Shown here: piece after piece, positions 1 to 9,610 of the stretch | How positions within the stretch are numbered: position 1 is the stretch's first letter | Layout of the letters: each line of letters opens with the position of its first letter | The notes under the pieces: model-generated | Databases searched by the model: none | What the model was told of the DNA's origin: nothing | The model's input: only the letters and a program-made list of their open reading frames with translations | DNA from: Planomicrobium soli | GTDB taxonomy: Bacteria; Bacillota; Bacilli; Bacillales_A; Planococcaceae | Length of the DNA stretch: 64,000 nucleotides | Direction of reading: 5' to 3' | NCBI RefSeq assembly: GCF_003014655.1 | Contig: NZ_PYAT01000002.1 | Location: 1-64,000, forward strand | Made by a program: the position numbers and the translations under genes

Positions 1-18
1 ATCAAACTCTCCATTATA
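1..18 (-). rRNA. rrs: 16S rRNA gene, 5' end only
   Basis: Reading the minus strand, the first window bases give ATGGAGAGTTTGAT, the universal 5' start of bacterial 16S rRNA (GAGAGTTTGATCCTGGCTCAG in full). Only the first bases are inside the window; the gene runs off the left edge. The exact 5' end is placed by analogy with Bacillus 16S genes and may be off by a few bases. Confidence 0.85.
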
Positions 19-222
19 GAAGCTTGATTGCTCATGCTGGCGCTCGCCGCCCCGAAGGACGCGCGAATCGCTTGATCTGCCGAAGCTGATCAGTAGGTTT
101 TGCTCCGACCGCTTGCGCGGCCATCGCAGAAATTTGTTTCGGCGTTCGGAACGCCTCAACAATGTTTGTTGACGTTTTGCTGTTCAGTTTTCAAGGTTCA
201 AGTCTTCCTGTCTAAGCGACAG
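19..222 (-). other. rrn operon leader region
   Basis: This is the transcribed leader between the rrn promoters and 16S. On the minus strand it holds CTTGAAAACTGAACAG (near 180-197), a motif usual just upstream of Firmicute 16S genes, and the GC-rich part at 20-110 is expected to form one side of the 16S processing stem. A small hairpin (CTGTC-TAAGC-GACAG) lies at about 208-222. No tRNA or ORF is seen. Confidence 0.65.
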
Positions 223-229
223 TTACAAT

Positions 230-258
230 ACTATATCATTAATAAATTATAGTGTCAA
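230..258 (-). promoter_or_regulatory. rrn promoter P3 (closest to 16S)
   Basis: Minus-strand -35 TTGACA (253-258), 17-bp spacer and -10 TATAGT (230-235). It is a near-consensus sigma-A promoter facing the 16S gene. Confidence 0.8.
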
Positions 259-313
259 CAATAATTTTAATATGAAAAATCATAATTATTGTCCGCCTAT
301 CGACAGCTTTATT

Positions 314-342
314 AGAATATCTTATCCCAAATAAAAAGTCAA
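314..342 (-). promoter_or_regulatory. rrn promoter P2
   Basis: Minus-strand -35 TTGACT (337-342), 17-bp spacer and -10 TATTCT (314-319). It has the same orientation as P3 and lies 84 bp further upstream. Confidence 0.6.
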
Positions 343-387
343 TAAAAAATACGTAAATTAAAATTATTTTATTTGGGGACACTTTCT

Positions 388-416
388 AATATACCAGACT
401 CAATAATAGTTGTCAA
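388..416 (-). promoter_or_regulatory. rrn promoter P1 (most upstream)
   Basis: Minus-strand -35 TTGACA (411-416), 17-bp spacer and -10 TATATT (388-393). The region upstream (417-600) is very AT-rich, as UP elements are. Nothing coding is seen from 417 to 698. Confidence 0.65.
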
Positions 417-698
417 TTATTTATTAAAAAATAAATAATAAAACATATAATTAATAAATCGTTTACAAAATAAATTATAACAGAAAATTTTGATAAATAA
501 ACAACAAAAATATTACAAATTTGAAAGGGAAATTTTTCTTTTCATAAACCCCTTGTCTTTATCAACAAATGTATCATTTTAACTTTAAATCTTAATCGGT
601 CACCTGTATCCGAGTAATTCATATCTGAAGATATAGCTGTAATCTAAAGTTAAGAAGTTATGAATGTTCCTTCTATATATAGGAGATTTCTTACCATA

Positions 699-725
699 TA
701 AAAACCCGCCATAAATTGGCGGGTT
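699..725 (-). terminator. pbuG terminator
   Basis: Inverted repeat AACCCGCC / GGCGGGTT with a 7-nt loop, followed on the minus strand by a T-run. It lies just after the pbuG stop. Confidence 0.85.
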
Positions 726-731
726 GGATTA

Positions 732-2069
732 TTACACTAAAAAGATGAAATATAGAACAAAAATAAGGAACAAACCGTACATGATAGGATGAACCTGCTT
801 CCCTTTCCCAGCAGCTATCATTGTAATTGGGTAAAAGATAAAGCCGATAGCGATTCCAGTTGCAATGCTATAGCCAAGCGGCATAGCGATCATCGTTAAG
901 AAAGCCGGAACTGCAATTTCAAACTTCGTCCAATCAATTCTCCCAATAGCAGAAACCATAAGAACACCAACAATGATCAAAGCTGGAGCAGTTACCGCAC
1001 TAGTAATGACCTCTAACAGTGGATAGAACAAAATAGATACTAAGAACAAAATACCTGTAACAACGGCAGCGAATCCAGAGCGGGCCCCAGCTGCTACACC
1101 GGCAGTCGATTCGATATAAGATGTAGTAGTCGACGTACCAAAGATCGCTCCGCTTACCGTTGCAACTGCATCAGCCATCAATGCTTTGCCAGCTCTCGGT
1201 AATTTGTCATCTTTCATCAAGCGCGCTTGGTTCGCTACTGCCACTAAAGTTCCAGCAGTATCAAAGAAATCAACAAACAGGAAAGTCAATACGATTACCA
1301 GAAATTCAATTGTTATTAATGAACCTGGATCATGCAGGATTGGATCTAAAGCAACGCCAAAAGTTGGAGCCATGCTTGGAACATTAAAGTCAATAATTGC
1401 ACTTGGTAAGTTAACAATGCCAAAAATCATTCCGGCAACAGCAGCAAGAATCATTCCGAAGAAGATTCCTCCTTTGATTCGGCGAACCATTAAAATGACC
1501 GTTACAATTAATCCGAAGATAGCCAATAATGTTGAACCGTTCGATAAGTTTCCTAAGCCTACCATTGTTGCAGGGTCAGCAACAATAATTCCCGCATTTT
1601 GAAAACCAATAAATGTGATATATAATCCAATACCCGCTCCAACAGCTAATTTTAAATCGGTTGGAATAGCGTTGATAATAGTTTCACGAATCCCTGATAA
1701 AGAAAGCACGATAAATATAAGTCCAGAAAAGAGAACACCGGTCAGTGCAGTTTGCCATGGAATGCCGTATGTCAAAATAACTGTATAGGCAAAAAATGCA
1801 TTTAAACCCATTCCAGGAGCCAAAGCAATCGGGTACTTCGCCAAAATTCCCATAATCAAACATCCGATAGCAGCAGCTAATGCAGTAGCCATGAATACAG
1901 CGCCATAATCCATTCGCAACGACGCATCAAGATCCGGCACTGAATCCAGCGTTAAGGTCAGTGGGTTAACCACTAAGATATAAGCCATTGCCAGGAACGT
2001 TGTTAATCCGCCGATGATTTCACGGCGATAGTTCGTTCCCAGTTCTTCAAACAAAAAATACTTCTTCAT
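732..2069 (-). CDS. pbuG: Hypoxanthine/guanine permease, NCS2 (AzgA/PbuG-type)
   Basis: A membrane permease that imports hypoxanthine and guanine for purine salvage. The product is about 445 residues with some 12-14 hydrophobic segments; family hallmarks such as the early MAYILVVNP and the APGMGLNAFF stretch are readable. The start is taken at the ATG giving MKKYFLFEELG because GGAGG sits 6-7 nt upstream; the longer GTG-started frame (to 2096) has no such site. It is preceded by a guanine riboswitch with its own terminator, which fits a guanine/hypoxanthine transporter. The position next to guaA matches the B. subtilis order guaA-pbuG. Confidence 0.92.
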   Translation of the reverse strand: MKKYFLFEELGTNYRREIIGGLTTFLAMAYILVVNPLTLTLDSVPDLDASLRMDYGAVFMATALAAAIGCLIMGILAKYPIALAPGMGLNAFFAYTVILTYGIPWQTALTGVLFSGLIFIVLSLSGIRETIINAIPTDLKLAVGAGIGLYITFIGFQNAGIIVADPATMVGLGNLSNGSTLLAIFGLIVTVILMVRRIKGGIFFGMILAAVAGMIFGIVNLPSAIIDFNVPSMAPTFGVALDPILHDPGSLITIEFLVIVLTFLFVDFFDTAGTLVAVANQARLMKDDKLPRAGKALMADAVATVSGAIFGTSTTTSYIESTAGVAAGARSGFAAVVTGILFLVSILFYPLLEVITSAVTAPALIIVGVLMVSAIGRIDWTKFEIAVPAFLTMIAMPLGYSIATGIAIGFIFYPITMIAAGKGKQVHPIMYGLFLIFVLYFIFLV

Positions 2070-2107
2070 GTTCTTCCTCCGTGTGTTGTCGCACACATGT
2101 TAAAAAC

Positions 2108-2142
2108 GAAAAAACGCACACAGCGGTTTGCCGTATGCGTTC
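2108..2142 (-). terminator. Riboswitch-controlled terminator of pbuG
   Basis: On the minus strand, AACGCATACGG pairs imperfectly with CCGCTGTGTGCGTT and is followed by a T-rich run. It lies between the purine aptamer and pbuG, so it is the expected OFF platform when guanine is bound. Confidence 0.8.
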
Positions 2143-2206
2143 GATTTCCCCCTTCATCATCTTCAATATGAAAGGTACCCAACTCTATGAAAAGAGCGGA
2201 TGAAAA

Positions 2207-2270
2207 TCGTAGTCGAGTCATTTACGGTAACTCGGTAGAAACTTTCGGGCCATATTCCCGACATTATACG
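2207..2270 (-). promoter_or_regulatory. Guanine-class purine riboswitch (pbuG)
   Basis: The minus strand carries the conserved purine aptamer pieces in order: TATAAT, ATATGG, GTTTCTACC, CCGTAAA and GACTACGA. The base in the specificity position of the last element is C (GACTAC rather than GATTAC), which marks guanine/hypoxanthine rather than adenine recognition. The P1 stem is formed by CGTATAATG and GACTACG. The downstream terminator suggests transcriptional repression at high guanine. Confidence 0.95.
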
Positions 2271-2294
2271 ACAACGTTATTTAATTTCTTTTGT

Positions 2295-2323
2295 AGAATA
2301 ACATCTTTTAATCCAATAAACAA
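2295..2323 (-). promoter_or_regulatory. Possible pbuG promoter
   Basis: Minus-strand TTGTTT (2318-2323), 17-bp spacer and TATTCT (2295-2300), about 25 bp upstream of the aptamer. The match is moderate. Confidence 0.45.
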
Positions 2324-2407
2324 CACAAAAACACGAACAATATAAAAAAATTCACGTGCAAAGTTCGTGAATTTTCAATAAATATCGAAGCCGTCAATTT
2401 AAAATAG

Positions 2408-2454
2408 AAAAATCCCCTTCCAGAGGTGCAAAGATGCATTTTGGAAGGGGATTT
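2408..2454 (-). terminator. guaA terminator
   Basis: Long hairpin with arms AAATCCCCTTCCA / TGGAAGGGGATTT and a T-rich tail on the minus strand, directly after guaA. Confidence 0.9.
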
Positions 2455-2464
2455 CCCTAATTTT

Positions 2465-4018
2465 CTATTCCCACTCAATAGTTGCTGGTGGCTTGCTCGT
2501 AATATCGTAAAGAACACGGTTGATATGTTCAACTTCGTTAACAAGGCGGACACTAATTTTTTCTAAAACATCCCAAGGAATGCGCGCCCAATCAGAAGTC
2601 ATGCCATCAATAGAAGTGACTGCACGGATGCCGATTGCATAATCGTAAGTACGGGCATCGCCCATTACACCAACGCTGCGGATGTCAGGCAGTACAGTGA
2701 AGTATTGCCAGATGTCACGGTCTAATCCAGCTTTTTTGATTTCATCCCGTAAAATCCAGTCTGACTCACGGACAATGTTCAACTTCTCTTCAGTGACTGC
2801 ACCCATGATGCGGATACCAAGGCCCGGTCCTGGGAACGGCTGGCGCCAAACGATTTCATCCGGCATGCCCAGTTCAGTTCCAAGGGCACGGACTTCATCT
2901 TTGAATAACGTATTTAATGGCTCAATTAACTTGAACTGCATGTCTTCCGGCAATCCGCCCACATTGTGATGGGATTTTATCGTCTGGGCAGTTGTTGTGC
3001 CACTTTCGATAATATCTGTATACAAAGTTCCTTGCGCCAAGAAGTCCATGCCTTCTAGTTTAGATGCTTCATCATCAAATACATAAATAAATTCGTTTCC
3101 GATGATTTTGCGTTTTGTTTCTGGATCGGATACTCCCTCCAGCTTTTTCATAAAGCGTTCACGTGCGTCGATTTTGATGACGTTCATATGGAAGCCGTCA
3201 GCAAAAGTTTTCATAACGCTCTCTGCTTCACCTTTCCGCAAAAGTCCATGGTCGACAAACATACATGTTAATTGATCGCCGATCGCTCTATGAATCAGGA
3301 CAGCAACTACCGAAGAGTCTACGCCGCCACTCAATGCACAAAGAACTTTCTTGTCCCCTACTTCTTCACGGATTTTTTCAATTTCAAGTTCGATGAAGTT
3401 TTCCATAGACCAATCAGCGGCCATGCCGCAAACATCGAAGACGAACTGGCGCAGCAATTCATTTCCGTAAATCGAATGGCGCACTTCCGGATGGAATTGA
3501 ACACCATAAAAGCCGCGGCTTTCGTTTGCCATCGAAGCAATCGGACAACCTGCACTTGTACCGATTACATCAAATCCCGGGGGAGCTGCCGTCACCAAAT
3601 CTCCATGACTCATCCAAACGATTTGCTCTTCAGGCAACCCTTTGAACAACTTCGTTTCTTGTGTCAATTTAAGTTCTGCTTTGCCGTATTCACGGTTTTG
3701 CGCTTTTTCAACTTTGCCGTCCAGGTGCAGCGCCATTAATTGCATGCCATAGCAAATACCTAAAATCGGAAGACCCATTTCAAAGATGGCATCATCAACT
3801 GAAAATGCATTTTCATCATAAACAGAGTTTGGTCCACCAGAGAAAATAATGCCTGTAGCGTTCATTTCTTTGATTTCTTCCGCTGTTACAGTATGTGGAT
3901 GCAACTCGCTATAAACACCGATTTCACGAATACGTCGCGTGATCAATTGGTTATACTGGCTGCCGAAATCTAAGACGACGATTTTCTTTTGCTCTTTTAA
4001 CATTGGACTAACTGGCAT
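2465..4018 (-). CDS. guaA: GMP synthase (glutamine-hydrolysing)
   Basis: Converts XMP, glutamine and ATP to GMP in the cytoplasm. The 517-residue length is normal for the fused enzyme. The N-terminal class I glutamine amidotransferase has [11 protein letters not shown], nucleophile Cys89 in GICYGMQL, and His/Glu in QFHPEV (about 175). The ATP pyrophosphatase domain has the PP-loop [10 protein letters not shown] (about 230), followed by the dimerisation domain ending KPPATIEWE. The start is the ATG with AGAGGTG 7-9 nt upstream. It follows yebA on the same strand but has its own guanine riboswitch leader, so it can be shut off when guanine is plentiful. Confidence 0.97.
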   Translation of the reverse strand: MPVSPMLKEQKKIVVLDFGSQYNQLITRRIREIGVYSELHPHTVTAEEIKEMNATGIIFSGGPNSVYDENAFSVDDAIFEMGLPILGICYGMQLMALHLDGKVEKAQNREYGKAELKLTQETKLFKGLPEEQIVWMSHGDLVTAAPPGFDVIGTSAGCPIASMANESRGFYGVQFHPEVRHSIYGNELLRQFVFDVCGMAADWSMENFIELEIEKIREEVGDKKVLCALSGGVDSSVVAVLIHRAIGDQLTCMFVDHGLLRKGEAESVMKTFADGFHMNVIKIDARERFMKKLEGVSDPETKRKIIGNEFIYVFDDEASKLEGMDFLAQGTLYTDIIESGTTTAQTIKSHHNVGGLPEDMQFKLIEPLNTLFKDEVRALGTELGMPDEIVWRQPFPGPGLGIRIMGAVTEEKLNIVRESDWILRDEIKKAGLDRDIWQYFTVLPDIRSVGVMGDARTYDYAIGIRAVTSIDGMTSDWARIPWDVLEKISVRLVNEVEHINRVLYDITSKPPATIEWE

Positions 4019-4060
4019 TCTTCTACACCTCTTCTATTAAATTAAGCTCCCAAAATAACA

Positions 4061-4089
4061 AAAGAACGCGAAAATAGTTCTCGCGTTCT
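4061..4089 (-). terminator. Riboswitch-controlled terminator of guaA
   Basis: Minus-strand hairpin with arms GAACGCGA / TCGCGTTC followed by TTTTG, between the second purine aptamer and guaA. Confidence 0.8.
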
Positions 4090-4144
4090 CCTGCTCTACA
4101 TTAAAAAAGTGAATGCGCATACCAAAAAGGCATGCGGCATCCAC

Positions 4145-4212
4145 CTTCATAGTCAAGTCATTTCCGGGGACTTGGTAGAGACATCCGAACCATATTATCG
4201 GACATATACGAG
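4145..4212 (-). promoter_or_regulatory. Guanine-class purine riboswitch (guaA)
   Basis: Minus strand shows CTCGTATATG, ATATGG, GTCTCTACC, CCGGAAA and GACTATGAAG, the purine aptamer pattern. The specificity base is again C (GACTATG), so guanine/hypoxanthine is the expected ligand. One core element differs from the pbuG copy (GTCTCTACC for GTTTCTACC). Confidence 0.93.
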
Positions 4213-4263
4213 GGCACTTGTAATTTATAATTTTCTCAATTGTACAAGCTAGTCCGCTCAAAA

Positions 4264-6450
4264 TCAACCGCTTGTGCGATTGATTAAATTTTCCCAACTT
4301 TCCTTCAGTTCATGCCACTCAACTGAATTGCTGTTTCCACCATAAACCGACTGCTCATAAGCAGACGTTAAACGTGACATTTCATGCGTACCAAAAAACG
4401 AATCGATGTATGCAGCGTAAGAACGCAACGTCTGGCCGTCTCGCCGTTTGATGCCATAAAGATCAAGTTGTTTCAGTAACCTTAAATAAGCTTTTTCAAA
4501 CGTTTGGGCACTGCCATTGCGTGACCGGTAATACGGAATCAAAACTTTCGGCATCCATTTGCTGCGCATTTTATATAATAGCGCCCCTAATAAAGCCGAC
4601 CCGATAATGGTCCATACGATTTTCGCTTTGTTTTCAGTAAAGAACTGATTCAAGCGTGCCCGAATTGTCGGCCCGGCAATTTCTGCCGCTGCTGCATCCA
4701 CTTCCGGCTCTTCTGGCTGGAGCGGATCCGGACGATCCGGCATTTCCACATCTTCCGGAGTTGTTTCCCCCGTTTCCAGATCAAAATTCACATCTGCCGC
4801 ACCGGTAAAACCGATAGTCGGCTCAAAAAGCATCCACCCTACACCCGGCATATAGGCCTCTACCCAAGAGTGAGCATTATTGTTTGTAATTTCGTAAATA
4901 TCGGGACCATCAGATGCCCGGATCAGTTCCCCTTCATTGAACCCCTTCACCCACCGTGCCGGAATATCCAGCGATCGCAGAAGGACGACCATCGAAGTGG
5001 AGAAGTTGTCACAATACCCGCGTTTTGTTTCAAATAAAAATTGGTCTACGTAATCTTGGCCTTCTTCCGGAACCGGAATATCTTGCTGGCTATATTCAAA
5101 GTTATTGTTGCTGAAATAACGTTCAATCGCTCGTGTTTTATCGTAAACGTTATCAGATCCTTCAGTTATTTCCACCGCTAAATCTCTAACCCGCTGCGGC
5201 AACTCCTCCGGTAATTGGACAAAGCGGTCAAACTCTGAAGGCAGTTCTTCCAAGTCTTCAACCGATGTTTCTCGCAAAGCAGTCAAACTGAACGAAGGCT
5301 CAGAAAATTTCACTTCGTAAAGTTCCGGTTCAAAAACATCGCCTTCAAAAAAGGTATCAAATCGCTGATCAGCAGTATCATACTCATAATCCGGCGTTTC
5401 ATGCATCAAAAACGATTTAGTGCCATACGGATAAAGGACAAACGGAAAATCTTGCTCCATCGATAAAAGAGCGGTCGCTTCTTGCTCCGGATCTCCTGGA
5501 GTAAAGTCTGTATCGACTTGTTCCTCATTGTTATAAACAAACTTGTCGCCGACATTTCTCGTTACCCGCCATCCTTTAGTCGTATAGAAATCTTTCGATT
5601 CCACTTTCCAATATTGCCCGTCTTCCACTTCTGCCCGGAACACGGGAGTATCGTCACCAATAAATGAGCCGCCGAGCTGTGAATCGTCAACACCATAACC
5701 GATTCTGCCAATTGTTCCCGGGCCACTGCCTGCTTCTCCTGAAAAAGAAGTAATATAAGGTACTGGATCTGGCCAGATCGGACCCGATTTGGGCAAATAC
5801 AACGCTATGGCAGTTGAAGCAGCCACCATAAGAAACAATGGAATAACGTATGCCGCAATTTTATCGATTTTGGCCGGAATACGATGTGTTTCTATCCATC
5901 TCGCTAAGTGCAAAAGCCCGGCAAGCATCAAGCCGATGACCATAATCCGTATAATGGCGGTGTCCCCTGTGTAAGGGCTAAACGTATCTAAAACCGCAAT
6001 GAATACTACAGTCAGCAAGTAAAACAAAAAGATGCTCAACCTGAAACTTACCCAGTAATGAATCAAATAGACAGCCATCCACAACAAGGCGAAAAACAGA
6101 ACGGTTCTAAATACATCCGTCGTTTCTGCCCAGTTCTGTGAAGTCAGTGCGATAAAATTTGCTGTAAAGTCTGACCATAGAAAAACAATCGAACTGTTCG
6201 AAAAGAACGCCTGTCCGGTATAGACGTAAACGATAAACCATAGAACATATAGCACCTTGACCGGACCTGAAATCCACCATGGAACTTTCGCCAATGCCAT
6301 TACTAAACCAAGTCCGATGAATATAAGAAAAAGTGATTTATGGGCTGTATCCGTCAAAGACATTACCGGAGTTAGCCATTCGGCTAACAGCAAGAACACC
6401 AGCACATACAAAACCGCCATAAACACTTTGTTTTTTCGAATGTTTATCAA
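4264..6450 (-). CDS. yebA: Membrane transglutaminase-like protein (TgpA/DUF3488 type)
   Basis: About 728 residues. The N-terminal half has roughly six membrane segments (residues 1-220), then an extracytoplasmic transglutaminase-like domain with the Cys-His-Asp set visible: YCDNFSTS (Cys), NNNAHSWVEAY (His) and LFEPT. One more membrane segment (about 615-635) precedes a cytoplasmic DUF4129-like tail. The start is TTG: GGAGGTG lies 8 nt upstream and the codon overlaps the yeaD stop as TTGA. With the DUF58 and MoxR partners it forms the conserved yeaC-yeaD-yebA set upstream of guaA. The substrate is not known; a role in the envelope is inference. Confidence 0.85.
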   Translation of the reverse strand: MINIRKNKVFMAVLYVLVFLLLAEWLTPVMSLTDTAHKSLFLIFIGLGLVMALAKVPWWISGPVKVLYVLWFIVYVYTGQAFFSNSSIVFLWSDFTANFIALTSQNWAETTDVFRTVLFFALLWMAVYLIHYWVSFRLSIFLFYLLTVVFIAVLDTFSPYTGDTAIIRIMVIGLMLAGLLHLARWIETHRIPAKIDKIAAYVIPLFLMVAASTAIALYLPKSGPIWPDPVPYITSFSGEAGSGPGTIGRIGYGVDDSQLGGSFIGDDTPVFRAEVEDGQYWKVESKDFYTTKGWRVTRNVGDKFVYNNEEQVDTDFTPGDPEQEATALLSMEQDFPFVLYPYGTKSFLMHETPDYEYDTADQRFDTFFEGDVFEPELYEVKFSEPSFSLTALRETSVEDLEELPSEFDRFVQLPEELPQRVRDLAVEITEGSDNVYDKTRAIERYFSNNNFEYSQQDIPVPEEGQDYVDQFLFETKRGYCDNFSTSMVVLLRSLDIPARWVKGFNEGELIRASDGPDIYEITNNNAHSWVEAYMPGVGWMLFEPTIGFTGAADVNFDLETGETTPEDVEMPDRPDPLQPEEPEVDAAAAEIAGPTIRARLNQFFTENKAKIVWTIIGSALLGALLYKMRSKWMPKVLIPYYRSRNGSAQTFEKAYLRLLKQLDLYGIKRRDGQTLRSYAAYIDSFFGTHEMSRLTSAYEQSVYGGNSNSVEWHELKESWENLINRTSG

Positions 6451-7661
6451 TTTCGGCTCACCTCCGTAAACACCGATGAAAAATTCTCTGGGCCAACTTT
6501 TTTGACAACAATGCCTTTAGACCGGGCGAATTGATGTATCACTTCATCTTCTGGAGAGATTCTTTCGCCCTTGGTTGCTACTACTAAGCACATACATGTA
6601 TTCAAGTGCTTTACGTTCCGTTGGATACTGGAAACCATATCCATCGTCAACCGGCTTGTAACATACAATAAACTGGAAGCTTTCACCTGCATCAAATCTT
6701 GGGTGGCCACTTCTTCGACCGGCTTTTCCAAATCGGCTTGCACTTTCGTTAAATAGTACATTGCCCGCTGCAGATGTTCTTCTGTTTGAATGACTGGAAA
6801 ATAATCATGCGTTTTGCCTATAGATAAATAAGCAACGTTCGAATGGGAGCGGACAATCGCTTGAAGAATCGAAGCCACTAACTCAACCTGAGTTTCAAAT
6901 CGCTCGGAAGGTAAACGATCATCAAGCAAAAAGAGATCCTGGGATTGCCGGTCTTCGAACTCTTTTGTCCGCATAGTTTGTGTACGGGCAAACGACTTCC
7001 AGTGAATCCACGATACCCGGTCACCGGGATGGTAATCTCTTATGCCGGCAGAGGTGGTCGTATCTTTGATAAGTGTAAAAGGCGCAGCCATTGCCCCTTG
7101 GTCATAACGGGACTCCATCGGGCGGTACGCTAATTCCACAGTATTTGGATATACAAGGACAGTTTGCCTCAACGGCAATACCCTCTTTTTTTTAACCCAG
7201 CCGAAAAAATCCCCGATCTCTATTTGAACGCCTTCTAAAACATGTTCACCGCGCGGCATATTATCAATTTCATAAGTCCAAGAGTAGGATTTCCGGAATC
7301 CAGGCACCAACATGTTTTTCTTTTCATCTTCTATGCGTTCTTTCAAAAGAGTTGAATGTGTTTTTTCGCTAAGGACGGTATACAGCAAAGGGAAAGGAAA
7401 AGAGCGTCGAATGTCAATCGTAGCAGAAAAGTTGCTGCCTTTTCGTATTTGGGCAGTGTGAATTTTACGAGATATCCGGATATCCTGCAGTGGATAAAAG
7501 GTCAGCAATAAGGAGTAAAGTGCAAAAGGAAGAGCCATATAAAAAATAAACCAGCTGACAAAGCCGCCTTGGAACATGGCAAACGAAAAAGTGAGTATAA
7601 GGATGACCAGTACAAAGACCAGCCTCCCCCACAAATCAAAAAAGTTTTTCAATTGATTCAT
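6447..7661 (-). CDS. yeaD: DUF58 protein
   Basis: 404 residues with two N-terminal hydrophobic segments (about 10-55) and a cytoplasmic DUF58 domain near 200-260 containing the typical RDYHPGDRVSWIHWKSFAR segment. DUF58 proteins work with MoxR ATPases; the exact job is unknown. The ATG overlaps the yeaC stop (ATGA) and its own stop overlaps the yebA TTG start, so the three are translationally coupled. Confidence 0.88.
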   Translation of the reverse strand: MNQLKNFFDLWGRLVFVLVILILTFSFAMFQGGFVSWFIFYMALPFALYSLLLTFYPLQDIRISRKIHTAQIRKGSNFSATIDIRRSFPFPLLYTVLSEKTHSTLLKERIEDEKKNMLVPGFRKSYSWTYEIDNMPRGEHVLEGVQIEIGDFFGWVKKKRVLPLRQTVLVYPNTVELAYRPMESRYDQGAMAAPFTLIKDTTTSAGIRDYHPGDRVSWIHWKSFARTQTMRTKEFEDRQSQDLFLLDDRLPSERFETQVELVASILQAIVRSHSNVAYLSIGKTHDYFPVIQTEEHLQRAMYYLTKVQADLEKPVEEVATQDLMQVKASSLLYVTSRLTMDMVSSIQRNVKHLNTCMCLVVATKGERISPEDEVIHQFARSKGIVVKKVGPENFSSVFTEVSRN

Positions 7662-8608
7662 TGCCCCACATACCTTTGAACCGGTACACGCGTCTTCGCT
7701 AAAATCCGGTCTACAATTTCTTCTGCAGTCACGCCGTCATAGCGCGCTTCAGAGCGCAGCATGATTCGATGGCTGAAAACAAATTTCGCTAAATGCTGTA
7801 CATCATCCGGCGTTACATAATCGCGGCCTTTCAACATAGCATACGCTTGAGACGATTTCATCAAAGCGATCGATCCTCGGGGGCTGACCCCCAAGTAAAC
7901 ATAAGGCTCTGTCCGTGTATGGCGTGACAGTTCCACAATATATGCGCGTATCGTATCATCAACTTTAATCAATTTCACTTCTTCTTGGAGCTTGATCAAT
8001 TCTTCAAGTGTGATGACCGATTGCAGATTTTCGATAGGAGCAGAAATTTGGGAGCGGCTCAACACTTCCATTTCTTCTTTCGAAGAAGGATACCCCATTT
8101 TTATCTTTAAAAGAAAACGGTCAAGCTGGGCTTCCGGAAGCGGATAAGTTCCTTCGTATTCAATCGGATTCTGGGTGGCCATAACAAAGAAAGGTTTTGG
8201 TATTTGCATCGTTACGCCATCAATCGTTACAGATGCTTCTTCCATCGCTTCAAGAAGAGAGGACTGCGTTTTTGGAGAGGTCCGGTTGATCTCGTCAGCT
8301 AAAACGATATTCCCCATAATCGGTCCAGGGCGGAAGTGAAATTCCATATCTTTCGGATTATATATAGAAACGCCGATAACATCGGAAGGCAGGAGATCCG
8401 GCGTGAATTGAATGCGCTTAAAATCCGCACCCACTGATTTTGCCAGAGCCCTCACTAACATTGTTTTTCCGACTCCCGGTACATCTTCAAGCAGAACATG
8501 GCCGTGTGACAACATCGCTACGATGCTCAATTCGGCAATATTCCGTTTTCCGATTATCACCTTTTCTATGTTATCAATCACTTGCTCTAACCGTTCTTGT
8601 GCCTTCAT
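7658..8608 (-). CDS. yeaC: MoxR-family AAA+ ATPase
   Basis: Chaperone-like AAA+ ATPase of 316 residues. Walker A is LLEDVPGVGKTMLVRAL (about 35-52), Walker B NIVLADEINR (about 105), sensor region MATQNPIEYEGTYPLPEAQLDRF (about 145-167), and a C-terminal lid with VSPRGSIALMK. The ATG at 8608 (MKAQERLEQ) is preferred over an upstream TTG because GGGGGAA lies just before it. It is first gene of the set with yeaD and yebA. Confidence 0.92.
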   Translation of the reverse strand: MKAQERLEQVIDNIEKVIIGKRNIAELSIVAMLSHGHVLLEDVPGVGKTMLVRALAKSVGADFKRIQFTPDLLPSDVIGVSIYNPKDMEFHFRPGPIMGNIVLADEINRTSPKTQSSLLEAMEEASVTIDGVTMQIPKPFFVMATQNPIEYEGTYPLPEAQLDRFLLKIKMGYPSSKEEMEVLSRSQISAPIENLQSVITLEELIKLQEEVKLIKVDDTIRAYIVELSRHTRTEPYVYLGVSPRGSIALMKSSQAYAMLKGRDYVTPDDVQHLAKFVFSHRIMLRSEARYDGVTAEEIVDRILAKTRVPVQRYVGQ

Positions 8609-8668
8609 CCTAGATTCCCCCAATGAGTAGCTATAGCTGTTTGAATATTGTCACATTATTATCATCTA

Positions 8669-8697
8669 GCATACCGAATTCCGGGATAGAACTCAAC
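8669..8697 (-). promoter_or_regulatory. Promoter of the yeaC-yeaD-yebA operon
   Basis: Minus-strand TTGAGT (8692-8697), 17-bp spacer and TATGCT (8669-8674), about 60 bp upstream of the yeaC start. Confidence 0.6.
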
Positions 8698-8730
8698 TGT
8701 CGCAACCTCAACACGCGTTTTTCCAAAATA

Positions 8731-8761
8731 AAAACAGAGCTCTGCAAAAGCAGCTCTGTTT
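8731..8761 (-). terminator. nadE terminator
   Basis: Arms AAACAGAGCT / AGCTCTGTTT with T-run on the minus strand, immediately after nadE. Confidence 0.85.
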
Positions 8762-8768
8762 CATCTGT

Positions 8769-9596
8769 TTATTTCCAGAAATCATCAAAAACCGTAATCG
8801 GCAAATGACGTTTATGCTGGGTTTTCAAATAATAGCCTTCCAGCTTTTCCCGTGCATCTTCTGGTATTTTTTTGCCTTCTAAATAGTCATCGATCATCTC
8901 ATACGTCAAACCTAAAGCCACTTCATCCGGAATTGCCGGTTTATCTTCTTCTAAATCCGCTGTTGGAATCTTCATATATAAATGTTCAGGACTGCCCAGT
9001 TCTTTCAATATAGAACGTCCTTGCCGTTTGTTTAAGCGGAATAGCGGTGTTAAATCTGCTGCTCCGTCGCCAAACTTCGTGTAAAATCCGGTAATCGCTT
9101 CCGCAGCATGATCAGTGCCGAGTACAACCGCACTATGATAAGCTGCAATTGAAAATTGAGCCTTCATCCGTTCACGGGCTTTTTCGTTGCCTTTAGCAAA
9201 ATCACTCAAATCTATTCCAGCTGCATTCAACGCACGGTCGCTGGCATCCACCGCTTCTTTAATATTGACGGTATAGACTTTTGTCGGCTGGATGAACTCA
9301 ATTGCATCTTGCGCATCGTGTTCATCAAACTGTTCACCATAAGGCAAACGGACTGCGTAGAATCCGTATTTTTCTTCTCCCGCTTCTTCATTCAATTCAT
9401 TGACGGCAAGCTGAGCTAGTTTCCCCATCAAAGTCGAATCCTGCCCTCCCGAAATGCCAAGCACAAATCCTTTTATAAAAGAATGTTTTTGAGCATAGCT
9501 TTTCAGAAACGAAATCGTCCGTTCTATTTCTTCTTTCGGATTGATGGAAGGTTGTACTTTCAGTTCTTCAATAATTTGCTGCTGCAATGTCGGCAT
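8769..9596 (-). CDS. nadE: NAD synthetase (ammonia-dependent)
   Basis: Amidates nicotinate adenine dinucleotide to NAD with ATP. 275 residues, the size of the short ammonia-dependent form without a nitrilase domain. The PP-loop [10 protein letters not shown] (about 46-55) and the [18 protein letters not shown] segment (about 160) are clear. The start is the ATG with GGGGGAA upstream ([11 protein letters not shown]); the longer frame runs back into pncB. Only 14 bp separate it from pncB, so the two form a nicotinate-to-NAD salvage operon. Confidence 0.95.
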   Translation of the reverse strand: MPTLQQQIIEELKVQPSINPKEEIERTISFLKSYAQKHSFIKGFVLGISGGQDSTLMGKLAQLAVNELNEEAGEEKYGFYAVRLPYGEQFDEHDAQDAIEFIQPTKVYTVNIKEAVDASDRALNAAGIDLSDFAKGNEKARERMKAQFSIAAYHSAVVLGTDHAAEAITGFYTKFGDGAADLTPLFRLNKRQGRSILKELGSPEHLYMKIPTADLEEDKPAIPDEVALGLTYEMIDDYLEGKKIPEDAREKLEGYYLKTQHKRHLPITVFDDFWK

Positions 9597-9610
9597 TGGT
9601 ATTCCCCCTT

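Noticed and set aside
2308-2553. 81-codon ORF over the guaA terminator
   Set aside because: It runs out of frame from guaA through its terminator; it is a shadow.
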